Both the position numbers and the translations under genes were made by a program. From Pseudomonas putida (GTDB lineage Bacteria; Pseudomonadota; Gammaproteobacteria; Pseudomonadales; Pseudomonadaceae): a stretch of DNA of 64,000 bases. The stretch is from the NCBI RefSeq assembly GCF_028682475.1, contig NZ_JANHLE010000025.1:1-64000 (forward strand), written 5' to 3'. Shown in pieces: positions 40,627 to 50,002 of this stretch. Within the stretch, counting starts at the first letter, position 1; every line of letters starts with the position of its first letter. The notes below the pieces were generated by a model. It had not been told where the DNA came from. It saw nothing but the letters and a program-made list of their open reading frames with translations, and did not search any database.

Positions 40627-42573
40627 ATGCACGCTTCACGTTCCGCGCCGGTGCGCTATTTATTGCTTTTAACAACACTCTGGCTGATTACTTTCTTATT
40701 GACACGAAGCGTCCTGCTCTTCGCTCACCTGAGCGAGGCCGGGGGGCATTTTTTCTCGATCTTCGCTGCCGGGCTGATCTACGACCTGAGTTTCCTCCTT
40801 TATGCCGCCCTGCCATTGGGCCTGTATTTGCTACTGTGCCCTGCACTGCTTTGGCGTACTCGCCTGCATCGAGGCTTGCTGCGTACAGTACTGTTCACCA
40901 GCCTGTTCATCATGCTGTTCGTGGCCGTTGCCGAATGGCTGTTCTGGGACGAGTTCGGCGTTCGCTTCAACTTCATCGCTGTGGACTACCTGGTGTACTC
41001 GGACGAGGTTGTGAACAACATTCTTGAGTCCTACCCCATCGGCCTGATCCTCAGTGTGCTGGCCATCACCGCCCTGGTATTGACGCTCGCCGTGCGCAAC
41101 CCCCTGCGCCAGGCACTGGACGCACCCTTGCCCTCCTGGCGCCAGCGCCTGCTGGCCTTCGGCACGCTGGTGTTGCTGGCGGGTATAGCGGGCTTGCTGA
41201 TCAACCAGGACATGCCCCGCGGCCAAGGCGGCAATGCGTATGCACGCGAATTGGCCAGCAACGGGCCTTACCAGTTTTTTGCCGCGTTTCGAAACAATGA
41301 ACTGGACTACTCGCAGTTCTACGGCAGCCTGTCCGAAAGCGACTCCACCCGCCTGATCCGCGCCGAACTGCAAGAACCCAACGCCCGCTTCGTCGATCAG
41401 GATCCGATGAGCATTCGCCGGGAAATCACCCCCTCCGGTCCAGCGCGCACGCCCAATATCATCCTGGTCACCATCGAAAGCCTGAGCGCCAAGTACATGG
41501 GCAGCAACGGTGACACACGCAACCTGACGCCGAACCTCGATGCCCTGCGCAAACAGAGCCTGTACTTCAACAACTTCTATGCCACTGGCACCCGTACTGA
41601 CCGCGGTCTTGAGGCCATCACCCTGTCGATGCCGCCAACACCGGGGCGCTCTATCGTCAAACGCATCGGGCGTGAAAGTGGCTTTGCCAGCCTTGGCCAG
41701 CAGTTGTCAGACATTGGTTATGACAGCGTGTTTGTGTATGGCGGGCGTGGCTATTTTGACAACATGAACGCGTTTTTCAGCGGCAACGGTTACCGCATCG
41801 TCGACCAGAGCAGCGTCAATGAGGCGGACATCAGTTTCAAGAATGCCTGGGGCATGTCTGACGAAGACCTTTACAGCCAAGCCATCAAACTGGCGGACGC
41901 TGACCACGCCAATCAAGTGCCGTTCCTCCTGCAGTTGATGACCACCTCCAACCATCGGCCCTACACGTTCCCCGAAGGCCGCATCGACATTGCCTCGGGT
42001 AATGGCCGCGATGGTGCCGTGAAGTACACCGACTATGCCATCGGACGCTTCCTTGAACAGGCACGCAGCAAGCCCTGGTTCGACAACACTCTGTTCATCT
42101 TCGTCGCCGACCATACGGCTGGCAGTGCTGGCAAGGAAGACTTGCCGGTGAGCAATTATCAGATTCCGCTGTTCATCTATGCGCCGAAGCTGATCGAAGC
42201 ACGCGAGGAGTCGAAACTGGCCAGCCAAATCGATCTTGCGCCGACCCTGCTCGGCATGCTCAACACCCGTTACACCTCGACCTTCTTTGGCCGCGACCTG
42301 CTACAGGAAGACAGCCTGCCGCCCAGGGTGCTGATCGGCAATTATCAGCACCTGGGCCTGTTCGACGGCCAGGACCTGGCGATCCTCAGCCCGCGTGACG
42401 GCCTGCGCCGGCATAATCAGGCCCTGGGTGAAAGCACCGAGGTGGCCGCCGACACGAGTGATCCCCTGATCCAACGTGCCATTGCTTACTACCAGGTTGC
42501 CAGCTTCGGCTTTACCCATCATTTACTCGATTGGTTACCAGAGCCGACAGAGCAGGCTGTGTTGAAAAACTGA
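40627..42573 (+). CDS. LTA synthase-like membrane sulfatase/phosphotransferase
   Basis: A 648-residue inner-membrane protein. About five N-terminal membrane helices are followed by a periplasmic sulfatase/alkaline-phosphatase-fold domain from about residue 270 (NIILVTIESLSAKYMG with the metal Glu; ATGTRTDRGLEA with the nucleophile Thr; FVADHTAG with Asp-His). This is the architecture of LtaS and of phosphoglycerol or phosphoethanolamine transferases. The acceptor, perhaps a periplasmic glucan, is unknown. ATG 40627 follows AAGG, better than GTG 40588. Confidence 0.82.
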   Translation: MHASRSAPVRYLLLLTTLWLITFLLTRSVLLFAHLSEAGGHFFSIFAAGLIYDLSFLLYAALPLGLYLLLCPALLWRTRLHRGLLRTVLFTSLFIMLFVAVAEWLFWDEFGVRFNFIAVDYLVYSDEVVNNILESYPIGLILSVLAITALVLTLAVRNPLRQALDAPLPSWRQRLLAFGTLVLLAGIAGLLINQDMPRGQGGNAYARELASNGPYQFFAAFRNNELDYSQFYGSLSESDSTRLIRAELQEPNARFVDQDPMSIRREITPSGPARTPNIILVTIESLSAKYMGSNGDTRNLTPNLDALRKQSLYFNNFYATGTRTDRGLEAITLSMPPTPGRSIVKRIGRESGFASLGQQLSDIGYDSVFVYGGRGYFDNMNAFFSGNGYRIVDQSSVNEADISFKNAWGMSDEDLYSQAIKLADADHANQVPFLLQLMTTSNHRPYTFPEGRIDIASGNGRDGAVKYTDYAIGRFLEQARSKPWFDNTLFIFVADHTAGSAGKEDLPVSNYQIPLFIYAPKLIEAREESKLASQIDLAPTLLGMLNTRYTSTFFGRDLLQEDSLPPRVLIGNYQHLGLFDGQDLAILSPRDGLRRHNQALGESTEVAADTSDPLIQRAIAYYQVASFGFTHHLLDWLPEPTEQAVLKN

Positions 42574-42591
42574 CGCGAGCAATCTTCGAAC

Positions 42592-43500
42592 TCAAGCTCT
42601 GGCAAATCGCCAGAGCTTGCCGATCAAGGCCACCACCGCCAACACCACCGCTCCCGCAACAATCCCTACCCCGCCATTGAGCAAGGCCCCGGTCAACGCC
42701 CCGCCCCGCCCTTCACTGAAGGCTTCGATGGCGTGATGCAGCGGCGCCACGCCATGCACCAGAATCCCGCCGCCAACCAGGAACATCGCCGCGGTACCGA
42801 TCACCGACAGGCTCTTCATCATGTACGGCGCCGCACGCAGGATGCCGTTACCCAGCGCCTGCGCCGCCCGCGAAGCCTTCTGGGTCAGCCACAAACCCAG
42901 GTCATCGAGTTTGACGATACCGGCCACCAGACCGTAAACACCGATGGTCATGACAATGGCAATGCCCGAGAGCACGATGATCTGCTGGGTGAGCGGTGCA
43001 GCAGCAACAGTGCCCAGAGTGATCGCAATGATCTCTGCCGAGAGGATGAAATCGGTGCGGATCGCGCCCTTGATCTTGCCCTGTTCGTAAGCCACCAGAT
43101 CGACTGCGGGGTCAGCCACTGCCTCGACTCTGGCCGCATGCTCGGCCTGATCGTCTGCCTTGCTGTGGAGGAACTTGTGGGCAAGTTTTTCGAAGCCTTC
43201 GAAACACAGAAAAGCACCGCCGATCATCAACAACGGCGTGACCGCCCAGGGGATGAACGCACTGATCAACAGCGCCGCCGGCACCAGGATCAACTTGTTG
43301 ACGAACGAGCCCTTGGCCACCGCCCAGACCACCGGGATTTCCCGCTCCGCACGCACGCCGGTGACCTGCTGGGCATTGAGCGCCAGGTCGTCGCCCAATA
43401 CACCTGCGGTCTTTTTCGCCGCGACTTTGGTCATTACCGAGACATCGTCGAGTACCGTGGCGATATCGTCGATCAATACCAGAAGACTGCTTCCTGCCAT
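42592..43500 (-). CDS. DUF808 family membrane protein (YedI-like)
   Basis: A 302-residue protein with a conserved N-terminus (SLLVLIDDIATVLDDVSVMTKVAAKKTAGVLGDDLALNA) and several membrane helices (LILVPAALLISAFIPWAVTPLLMIGGAFLCFEG; IIVLSGIAIVMTIGVYGLV). It matches DUF808/YedI, whose function is unknown. It converges on the sulfatase-type gene with only 18 bases between stops. Confidence 0.88.
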   Translation of the reverse strand: MAGSSLLVLIDDIATVLDDVSVMTKVAAKKTAGVLGDDLALNAQQVTGVRAEREIPVVWAVAKGSFVNKLILVPAALLISAFIPWAVTPLLMIGGAFLCFEGFEKLAHKFLHSKADDQAEHAARVEAVADPAVDLVAYEQGKIKGAIRTDFILSAEIIAITLGTVAAAPLTQQIIVLSGIAIVMTIGVYGLVAGIVKLDDLGLWLTQKASRAAQALGNGILRAAPYMMKSLSVIGTAAMFLVGGGILVHGVAPLHHAIEAFSEGRGGALTGALLNGGVGIVAGAVVLAVVALIGKLWRFARA

Positions 43501-43624
43501 GTTTGCCTGATTCCAGCGGGTTGAGAGGTGCTCAGTCTAGCCCAAAGTCGCCACCTTGAGCCCTTTGCAAACGCGGTGCTACCATGCGCAACCGCCCTTT
43601 CAGGCCCGAGGATTAGCGTCAACC

Positions 43625-44233
43625 ATGAGCAGCATTCGCGAGCGCAACAAAGAACTGATCCTGCGCGCGGCCAGTGAAGAGTTCGCCGACAAGGGCTTCG
43701 CCGCCACCAAGACCAGCGACATCGCGGCCAAGGCCGGGTTGCCCAAGCCGAACGTGTACTACTACTTCAAGTCCAAGGAAAACCTCTACCGCGAGGTCCT
43801 GGAAAGCATCATCGAGCCGATCATGCAGGCGTCGACACCGTTCAATGCCGACGGTGACCCCAAGGAAGTATTGAGCGCCTATATCCGCTCGAAAGTGCGT
43901 ATCTCCCGCGACCTGCCGTTCGCCTCCAAGGTGTTCGCCAGCGAGATCATGCACGGTGCCCCGCACCTGAGCCCGAGTCAGGTCGAACAGCTCAACGAAC
44001 AGGCCCGGCACAACATCGAGTGCATCCAGGCCTGGATTGACCGTGGCCAGATTGCCAAGGTCGACCCGCACCACCTGATGTTCAGCATCTGGGCGGCGAC
44101 CCAGACCTACGCTGATTTCGACTGGCAGATCTCGGTGGTTACCGGCAAGGCCAAGCTGGAAGACAGCGACTATGAAGCGGCGACGCAGACCATCATTCGT
44201 CTGGTGCTCAAAGGCTGCGAGCCGGACGCTTAG
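43625..44233 (+). CDS. TetR-family regulator, RutR-like
   Basis: A 202-residue protein. Its N-terminal helix-turn-helix (ILRAASEEFADKGFAATKTSDIAAKAGLPKPNVYYYFKSKENLYREVL) and C-terminal domain (QARHNIECIQAWIDRGQI; MFSIWAATQTYADFDWQ) match RutR, the pyrimidine/purine-responsive regulator. ATG 43625 follows AGGA. Location between purine-import and glyoxylate genes supports a nucleobase role, but its target site was not identified. Confidence 0.88.
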   Translation: MSSIRERNKELILRAASEEFADKGFAATKTSDIAAKAGLPKPNVYYYFKSKENLYREVLESIIEPIMQASTPFNADGDPKEVLSAYIRSKVRISRDLPFASKVFASEIMHGAPHLSPSQVEQLNEQARHNIECIQAWIDRGQIAKVDPHHLMFSIWAATQTYADFDWQISVVTGKAKLEDSDYEAATQTIIRLVLKGCEPDA

Positions 44234-44246
44234 TCCGCAGCGCCGC

Positions 44247-44318
44247 TATCGCCGGCAAGGCCGGCTCCCACAGTATCCGAGTCAATGCTGAACCTGTGGG
44301 AGCTGGCCTTGCCAGCGA
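44247..44318. repeat. REP pair, type 2
   Basis: Inverted pair with cores ATCGCCGGCAAGGCCGGCTC and GGAGCTGGCCTTGCCAGCGA, a sequence class distinct from the type 1 REPs. It lies between the TetR gene and the GlcG-like gene. Confidence 0.85.
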
Positions 44319-44345
44319 AGGGCTGCAATGCAGCCGCAAAAGACC

Positions 44346-44786
44346 TCAGGCTGCTACACCGGCATCCGCCGTCAACCCCGCCTCTTCGATCGCACTGATC
44401 GCACACTGCTCATCGATGTCCGAGGTATCGCCACTGATACCGATCGCCCCCACCACCACGCCCTGCTGATTGCGAATCAGCACGCCACCTGGCGCCGGCA
44501 CCACCGGGCTCTGCCCCAACCCATTGAGCGCGGCGAAAAACGCCGGGCGTTGTTGCGCATCCAGGGCAATCAGGCGCGAACCCTTGCCCAGGGCTATCGC
44601 CCCCCAGGCCTTGCCCATCGCCACTTGCGGGCGCAGCAGGCTGGCGCCGTCTTCGCGCTGCAGCGTCAACAGGTGACCGCCAGCGTCAAGCACCGCCACC
44701 GTCAAGGGCGCGGCGGAGATCTTGCGGCCGGCAGCCAGCGCGGCGTTCACCAGGCTGACGGCGACTTTCAGGGTCAATGTGGTCAT
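44346..44786 (-). CDS. GlcG/HbpS family protein
   Basis: A 146-residue protein of the GlcG/HbpS (DUF336) family: a helix-rich N-terminus, TVAVLDAGGHLLTLQREDGASLL, and APGGVLIRNQQGVVVGAIGISGDTSDIDE. Family members bind small ligands such as haem, or lie beside glycolate and glyoxylate genes; the biochemical role is unsettled. It diverges from gcl and probably shares the TTGTATACAA operators. Confidence 0.85.
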   Translation of the reverse strand: MTTLTLKVAVSLVNAALAAGRKISAAPLTVAVLDAGGHLLTLQREDGASLLRPQVAMGKAWGAIALGKGSRLIALDAQQRPAFFAALNGLGQSPVVPAPGGVLIRNQQGVVVGAIGISGDTSDIDEQCAISAIEEAGLTADAGVAA

Positions 44787-44866
44787 GGAAAGGTCCTCTT
44801 GTTGTTAGAAGCCCTGAGGGCAGGTGTGAAAGCAATAGAACAAATAGAACACAATGGCGAATATTT

Positions 44867-44876
44867 TTGTATACAA
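44867..44876. promoter_or_regulatory. Upstream TTGTATACAA operator in the gcl control region
   Basis: A perfect palindrome 131 bases upstream of the predicted gcl start point and 81 bases before the GlcG-like start. Followed by TAATTC as at 32821. Confidence 0.65.
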
Positions 44877-44961
44877 TAATTCAAGCGCGATAAACCAATT
44901 CTGACGAAACGCCTTTTTTATGGCGTTCCCGACGAAAGCACCCATCGCCGATGAAAATGGA

Positions 44962-44991
44962 TTGACCAGAGTCGCCTGGCGTGAATACACT
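44962..44991 (+). promoter_or_regulatory. gcl promoter
   Basis: TTGACC (44962-44967), an 18-base spacer and TACACT (44986-44991). It is bracketed by the operators at 44867 and 45007. Confidence 0.55.
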
Positions 44992-45006
44992 CTGACGAAA
45001 AGCCAT

Positions 45007-45016
45007 TTGTATACAA
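45007..45016. promoter_or_regulatory. Downstream TTGTATACAA operator in the gcl leader
   Basis: A perfect palindrome just after the predicted transcription start and 27 bases before the gcl ATG. Two operators 140 bp apart could permit looping. Confidence 0.65.
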
Positions 45017-45042
45017 TTACAAAATCAAAGAGGCACAAAACC

Positions 45043-46818
45043 ATGAGCAAAATGAGAGCAATTGATGCAGCCGTTCTGGTGATGCGCCGCGAAGGTGTTG
45101 AAACCGCGTTTGGTATTCCGGGTGCTGCCATCAACCCGTTGTACTCGGCCCTGAAGAAAGTCGGCGGTATCGATCACGTCCTCGCTCGTCACGTTGAAGG
45201 CGCCTCGCACATGGCCGAGGGCTACACCCGCACCAAAGCCGGCAACATCGGCGTGTGCATCGGCACTTCCGGCCCTGCCGGCACTGACATGGTCACCGGC
45301 CTGTACAGCGCCTCGGCCGACTCCATCCCGATCCTGTGCATCACCGGCCAAGCGCCGCGTGCGCGTATGCACAAGGAAGATTTCCAGGCCGTCGACATCA
45401 CCAGCATCGTCAAGCCGGTGACCAAGTGGGCGACCACCGTTCTGGAACCAGGCCAGGTGCCTTATGCGTTCCAGAAAGCCTTCTATGAAATGCGCTCCGG
45501 CCGTCCAGGCCCTGTACTGATCGACCTGCCGTTCGACGTGCAGATGGCCGAAATCGAATTCGACATCGACGCCTACCAGCCGCTGCCAGTACAGAAGCCT
45601 GCCGCCAACCGTATCCAGGTCGAAAAAGCCCTGGCCATGCTCGACACCGCCGAGCGTCCGCTGCTGGTGGCCGGTGGTGGCATCATCAACGCCGACGCCT
45701 GCGACAAACTGGTCGAGTTCGCCGAGCTGACCGGCATTCCGGTGATCCCGACCCTGATGGGCTGGGGCATCATCCCTGACGATCACCCGCTGATGGTCGG
45801 CATGGTCGGTCTGCAGACTTCGCACCGCTACGGCAACGCCACGATGCTCAAGTCCGACGTGGTGCTGGGTATCGGTAACCGTTGGGCCAACCGCCACACC
45901 GGCTCCGTCGACGTCTACACCGAAGGCCGCCGCTTCATTCACGTCGATATCGAACCGACCCAGATCGGCCGAGTGTTCACCCCTGACCTGGGTATCGTTT
46001 CCGACGCTGGCGCCGCCCTGGACGTGTTCCTGGAAGTGGCCCGCGAGTGGAAAGCCGCTGGCAAACTCAAGGACCGCAGCGCCTGGCTGGAAGACTGCCA
46101 ACAGCGCAAGTCGAGCCTGCAGCGCAAGACCCATTTCGACAACGTGCCGGTCAAGCCGCAGCGCGTGTACCAGGAAATGAACCAGGTGTTCGGCAAAGAC
46201 ACCTGCTACGTCAGCACCATCGGTCTGTCGCAGATCGCCGGTGCGCAGTTCCTGCACGTCTACAAGCCGCGTCACTGGATCAACTGTGGCCAGGCCGGCC
46301 CGCTGGGCTGGACCATTCCTGCCGCCCTGGGTGTGGTCAAGGCTGACCCGAGCCGCAAGGTTGTCGCGCTGTCAGGCGACTATGACTTCCAATTCATGAT
46401 CGAAGAACTGGCGGTGGGTGCACAGTTCAACCTGCCGTACGTTCACGTCCTGGTGAACAACTCCTACCTGGGGCTGATCCGCCAGGCCCAGCGCGGCTTC
46501 GAGATGGACTACTGTGTGCAGCTGGCGTTCGAGAACGTCAACGCGCCGGAACTCAACGGTTATGGTGTCGATCACGTCGCTGTGGTCGAAGGCCTGGGTT
46601 GCAAGGCCCTGCGCGTGACCGAGCCTGGCGAGATCGCCCCGGCCCTGCTCAAAGCGCAAAAACTGGCTGAAGAGTTCAAGGTACCGGTGGTGGTCGAGGT
46701 TATCCTCGAGCGCGTGACCAACATTTCCATGGGCACCGAAATCAACGCGGTCAACGAATTCGAAGACCTGGCCCTGGTCGGCAACGACGCGCCAACCGCG
46801 ATTTCCCTGCTCGACTGA
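45043..46818 (+). CDS. gcl: Glyoxylate carboligase
   Basis: Condenses two glyoxylates to tartronate semialdehyde and CO2 using thiamine diphosphate. The 591-residue product begins MSKMRAIDAAVLVMRREGVETAFGIPGAAI, has the acetolactate-synthase-like central domain, and the ThDP motif region GDYDFQF...NNSYLG. ATG 45043 follows AGAGG; the longer open frame to 44920 passes through the promoter. First gene of gcl-hyi-glxR-ttuD-pyk. Confidence 0.96.
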   Translation: MSKMRAIDAAVLVMRREGVETAFGIPGAAINPLYSALKKVGGIDHVLARHVEGASHMAEGYTRTKAGNIGVCIGTSGPAGTDMVTGLYSASADSIPILCITGQAPRARMHKEDFQAVDITSIVKPVTKWATTVLEPGQVPYAFQKAFYEMRSGRPGPVLIDLPFDVQMAEIEFDIDAYQPLPVQKPAANRIQVEKALAMLDTAERPLLVAGGGIINADACDKLVEFAELTGIPVIPTLMGWGIIPDDHPLMVGMVGLQTSHRYGNATMLKSDVVLGIGNRWANRHTGSVDVYTEGRRFIHVDIEPTQIGRVFTPDLGIVSDAGAALDVFLEVAREWKAAGKLKDRSAWLEDCQQRKSSLQRKTHFDNVPVKPQRVYQEMNQVFGKDTCYVSTIGLSQIAGAQFLHVYKPRHWINCGQAGPLGWTIPAALGVVKADPSRKVVALSGDYDFQFMIEELAVGAQFNLPYVHVLVNNSYLGLIRQAQRGFEMDYCVQLAFENVNAPELNGYGVDHVAVVEGLGCKALRVTEPGEIAPALLKAQKLAEEFKVPVVVEVILERVTNISMGTEINAVNEFEDLALVGNDAPTAISLLD

Positions 46819-46828
46819 TCGCTAGAGC

Positions 46829-46854
46829 GGCCCTGCTGCATTACGCGCAGGGCC
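46829..46854 (+). promoter_or_regulatory. Hairpin between gcl and hyi
   Basis: GGCCCTGC...GCAGGGCC around a 10-base loop, 11 bases after the gcl stop and without a strong T-run. It may protect or partly terminate the gcl transcript. Confidence 0.5.
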
Positions 46855-46875
46855 CACTTTTGCAAGGAGACAACC

Positions 46876-47658
46876 ATGCCACGTTTCGCCGCCAACCTGT
46901 CCATGCTGTTCACCGAGCAGGACTTTCTCGCCCGTTTCAAAGCTGCAGCCGACGCCGGCTTCAGCGGTGTCGAATACCTGTTCCCGTACGATTACAGCTC
47001 GGCTGAAATCAAGCAGCAGCTCGATGCCCACGGCCTGACCCAGGTGCTGTTCAACCTGCCAGCCGGCGACTGGGCCAAAGGTGATCGCGGCATTGCTTGC
47101 GATCCGGCCCGCGTCGAGCAGTTCCGCGCCGGTGTCGACCTGGCCATCGCCTACGCCCAGGTGCTGGGCAACACCCAGGTCAACTGCCTGGCCGGTATCC
47201 GTCCACAAGGTCCGGATTGCGCCACTGTACGCAAGACGTTCGTCGACAACCTCAAGTATGCCGCCGACAAACTGCAGGCTGCCGGGATCAAGCTGGTCAT
47301 GGAAATGATCAACACCCGCGACATTCCAGGCTTCTACCTGAACAACACCCAACAGGCCCTGGAAATCCAGGCCGAAGTCGGCAGCAGCAACCTGTTCCTG
47401 CAATACGACATCTACCACATGCAGATCATGGAAGGGGATCTGGCCCGCACCATGGAAAGCAACCTGGCCAAGATCAACCACATCCAGCTGGCCGACAACC
47501 CGGGCCGCAACGAGCCGGGTACTGGCGAGATTAACTACCGCTTCCTCTTCGAACACCTGGACCGCATCGGTTACCAGGGCTGGGTGGGCTGTGAATACAA
47601 GCCGCTGACCACCACCGAAGCAGGCCTGGGCTGGTTGAAATCCCATAACGCGATCTGA
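46876..47658 (+). CDS. hyi: Hydroxypyruvate isomerase
   Basis: Interconverts tartronate semialdehyde and hydroxypyruvate. The 260-residue TIM-barrel protein of the xylose-isomerase-like superfamily has MEMINTRDIPGF and FLQYDIYHMQIMEGDL with metal-binding residues, and HIQLADNPGRNEPGTGEINY. AAGGAG precedes ATG 46876. It lies between gcl and glxR in the classic glyoxylate order. Confidence 0.95.
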   Translation: MPRFAANLSMLFTEQDFLARFKAAADAGFSGVEYLFPYDYSSAEIKQQLDAHGLTQVLFNLPAGDWAKGDRGIACDPARVEQFRAGVDLAIAYAQVLGNTQVNCLAGIRPQGPDCATVRKTFVDNLKYAADKLQAAGIKLVMEMINTRDIPGFYLNNTQQALEIQAEVGSSNLFLQYDIYHMQIMEGDLARTMESNLAKINHIQLADNPGRNEPGTGEINYRFLFEHLDRIGYQGWVGCEYKPLTTTEAGLGWLKSHNAI

Positions 47659-47687
47659 CCTGAAAACAATTACAAGAGGCATCTCTC

Positions 47688-48578
47688 ATGGCTAAAATCG
47701 GATTTATCGGCACCGGCATCATGGGCCGCCCAATGGCGCAGAACCTGCAAAAAGCCGGTCACAGCCTGTTCCTCTCCACTCACCACGATGCAGCGCCTGC
47801 CGACCTGGTCGCCGCTGGCGCCGTCGCCCTGGCCAACCCGAAAGAAGTGGCCCAGGAAGCTGAATTCATCATCGTCATGGTGCCGGATACCCCACAGGTC
47901 GATGCGGTCCTGTTCGGTGAGAACGGCGTGGCCCAGGGTGTCGGTCCAAACAAGGTGGTGATCGACATGAGCTCGATCTCCCCTACCGCGACCAAAGCCT
48001 TTGCCGAGAAGATCAAAGCCACTGGCGCTGCGTACCTCGACGCCCCGGTTTCCGGCGGTGAAGTCGGCGCCAAAGCGGCAACCCTGAGCATCATGGTCGG
48101 TGGTTGCCCGAACGCCTTCGAACGCGCACTGCCGCTGTTCCAGGCCATGGGCAAGAACATCACCCGCGTCGGTGGTAACGGTGACGGCCAGACTGCCAAG
48201 GTCGCCAACCAGATCATCGTCGCCCTGAACATTCAGGCCGTCGCCGAAGCACTGCTGTTTGCTGCCAAGAACGGTGCCGATCCGGCCAAGGTCCGTGAAG
48301 CCCTGATGGGCGGCTTCGCCTCGTCGAAGATCCTTGAAGTGCACGGCGAGCGCATGATCAAAGGTACCTTCGATCCAGGCTTCCGCATCAGCCTGCACCA
48401 GAAGGACCTGAACCTGGCCCTGCAAGGCGCCAAGGAACTGAACATCAACCTGCCCAATACCTCCAACGCCCAGCAAGTGTTCAGCACCTGCGCGGCCATC
48501 GGTGGTGCCAACTGGGACCACTCGGCGTTGATCAAAGGCCTTGAGCACATGGCCAATTTCTCGATCCGCGGCGAGTAG
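47688..48578 (+). CDS. glxR: Tartronate semialdehyde reductase
   Basis: Reduces tartronate semialdehyde to glycerate with NAD(P)H. The 296-residue protein of the 3-hydroxyisobutyrate dehydrogenase family has the Rossmann motif GFIGTGIMGRPMA, the substrate motif DAPVSGGEVGAK and catalytic lysine in GDGQTAKVANQI. It lies 29 bases after hyi. Confidence 0.95.
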   Translation: MAKIGFIGTGIMGRPMAQNLQKAGHSLFLSTHHDAAPADLVAAGAVALANPKEVAQEAEFIIVMVPDTPQVDAVLFGENGVAQGVGPNKVVIDMSSISPTATKAFAEKIKATGAAYLDAPVSGGEVGAKAATLSIMVGGCPNAFERALPLFQAMGKNITRVGGNGDGQTAKVANQIIVALNIQAVAEALLFAAKNGADPAKVREALMGGFASSKILEVHGERMIKGTFDPGFRISLHQKDLNLALQGAKELNINLPNTSNAQQVFSTCAAIGGANWDHSALIKGLEHMANFSIRGE

Positions 48579-48598
48579 GAGCGGGCTTGCCCCGCGAT
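48576..48598. repeat. Single REP unit, type 1
   Basis: One GGAGCGGGCTTGCCCCGCGAT unit overlapping the glxR stop. Confidence 0.8.
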
Positions 48599-48727
48599 AG
48601 GGCCGCCCCGTTGATTGCCTTCTGAATCAAGGCAAGCGAAGAGCAACACCCGCCCCTGGGTCGGCCTGCACGGAGGCAGAACCAGGGGCGTTTTCGATTC
48701 TGCAGAACAATAAGATTGGAGCCTGCC

Positions 48728-50002
48728 ATGTCGCTCGATCCGCAACACTTTCTGCGCGAGCTGTTCGCCACGGCCATCGATGCCGCGCACCCTCGCCAGG
48801 TTCTTGAAGCACACCTGCCCAGCGACCGCAGCGGTCGCGTGATTGTCATCGGCGCCGGCAAGGCCGCGGCCGCCATGGCAGAAGTCGTCGAACGCAACTG
48901 GCAAGGCCCGGTTTCCGGCCTGGTGGTGACCCGCTACGGTCACGGCGCCAGTTGCTCGAAGATCGAAGTGGTCGAAGCTGCCCACCCGGTTCCCGACGCC
49001 GCCGGCCTGGCCGTGGCCAAACGCGTGCTGGAGATGGTCAGCGATCTGAATGAAGACGATCGCGTCATCTTCCTGCTTTCCGGCGGCGGCTCTGCGCTGC
49101 TGGCCCTTCCTGCTGAAGGCCTGACGCTGGCCGACAAGCAACAGATCAACAAGGCCCTGCTCAAGTCCGGCGCCACCATCGGCGAGATGAACTGTGTGCG
49201 CAAGCACCTCTCGGCGATCAAGGGCGGGCGCCTGGCCAAGGCCTGCTGGCCAGCCACCGTTTACACCTATGCGATTTCCGATGTGCCGGGCGACCTCGCC
49301 ACGGTCATCGCCTCCGGACCCACCGTGGTCGACCCGAGCACCTCGGCCGAAGCCCTGGCGATCCTCAAGCGCTACAACATTGAAGCGCCTGCTGCGGTCA
49401 CCGCCTGGCTGAACAACCCGGCGTCCGAAACCGTCAAGGCCGACGACCCGGCACTGGCCCGCAGTCATTTCCAGTTGATCGCCCGCCCTCAGCAGTCGCT
49501 GGAAGCGGCAGCGGTCCAAGCCCGTCAGGCCGGATTCAGCCCGCTGATTCTCGGTGACCTGGAAGGCGAATCGCGGGAAGTGGCCAAGGTTCATGCCGGC
49601 ATCGCCCGGCAGATCGTCCTGCACGGCCAGCCGCTGTCGCCGCCCTGCGTGATCCTCTCCGGTGGCGAGACCACCGTGACCGTACGCGGCAATGGCCGTG
49701 GCGGACGCAATGCCGAGTTCCTCCTGAGCCTGACCGAAAGCCTCAAGGGCCTACCCGGGGTCTACGCCCTGGCCGGTGACACCGACGGCATCGACGGTTC
49801 GGAAGACAACGCCGGTGCCCTGATGACCCCGGACAGCTACGCCCGTGCCGCCGCTCTGGGGCTGTCGGCCAGCGACGAACTGGACAACAACAATGGCTAT
49901 GGCTACTTCGCCGCGCTCGATGCCTTGATCGTCACCGAGCCGACGCGGACCAACGTCAACGATTTTCGCGCCATTCTGATCCTTGAGAGTGCCAAACCAT
50001 GA
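48728..50002 (+). CDS. ttuD: Glycerate kinase (MOFRL family, often annotated hydroxypyruvate reductase)
   Basis: The 424-residue product has the DUF4147/MOFRL architecture of glycerate 2-kinases: GAGKAAAAMAEVVE near the N-terminus, LLSGGGSALLALP, and a C-terminal MOFRL segment (ILSGGETTVTVRGNGRGGRNAEFLL; DTDGIDG). TtuD was named a hydroxypyruvate reductase, but this fold fits a kinase that passes glycerate to 2-phosphoglycerate. ATG 48728 follows TTGGAG. It overlaps pyruvate kinase by four bases (ATGA), coupling the two. Confidence 0.9.
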   Translation: MSLDPQHFLRELFATAIDAAHPRQVLEAHLPSDRSGRVIVIGAGKAAAAMAEVVERNWQGPVSGLVVTRYGHGASCSKIEVVEAAHPVPDAAGLAVAKRVLEMVSDLNEDDRVIFLLSGGGSALLALPAEGLTLADKQQINKALLKSGATIGEMNCVRKHLSAIKGGRLAKACWPATVYTYAISDVPGDLATVIASGPTVVDPSTSAEALAILKRYNIEAPAAVTAWLNNPASETVKADDPALARSHFQLIARPQQSLEAAAVQARQAGFSPLILGDLEGESREVAKVHAGIARQIVLHGQPLSPPCVILSGGETTVTVRGNGRGGRNAEFLLSLTESLKGLPGVYALAGDTDGIDGSEDNAGALMTPDSYARAAALGLSASDELDNNNGYGYFAALDALIVTEPTRTNVNDFRAILILESAKP

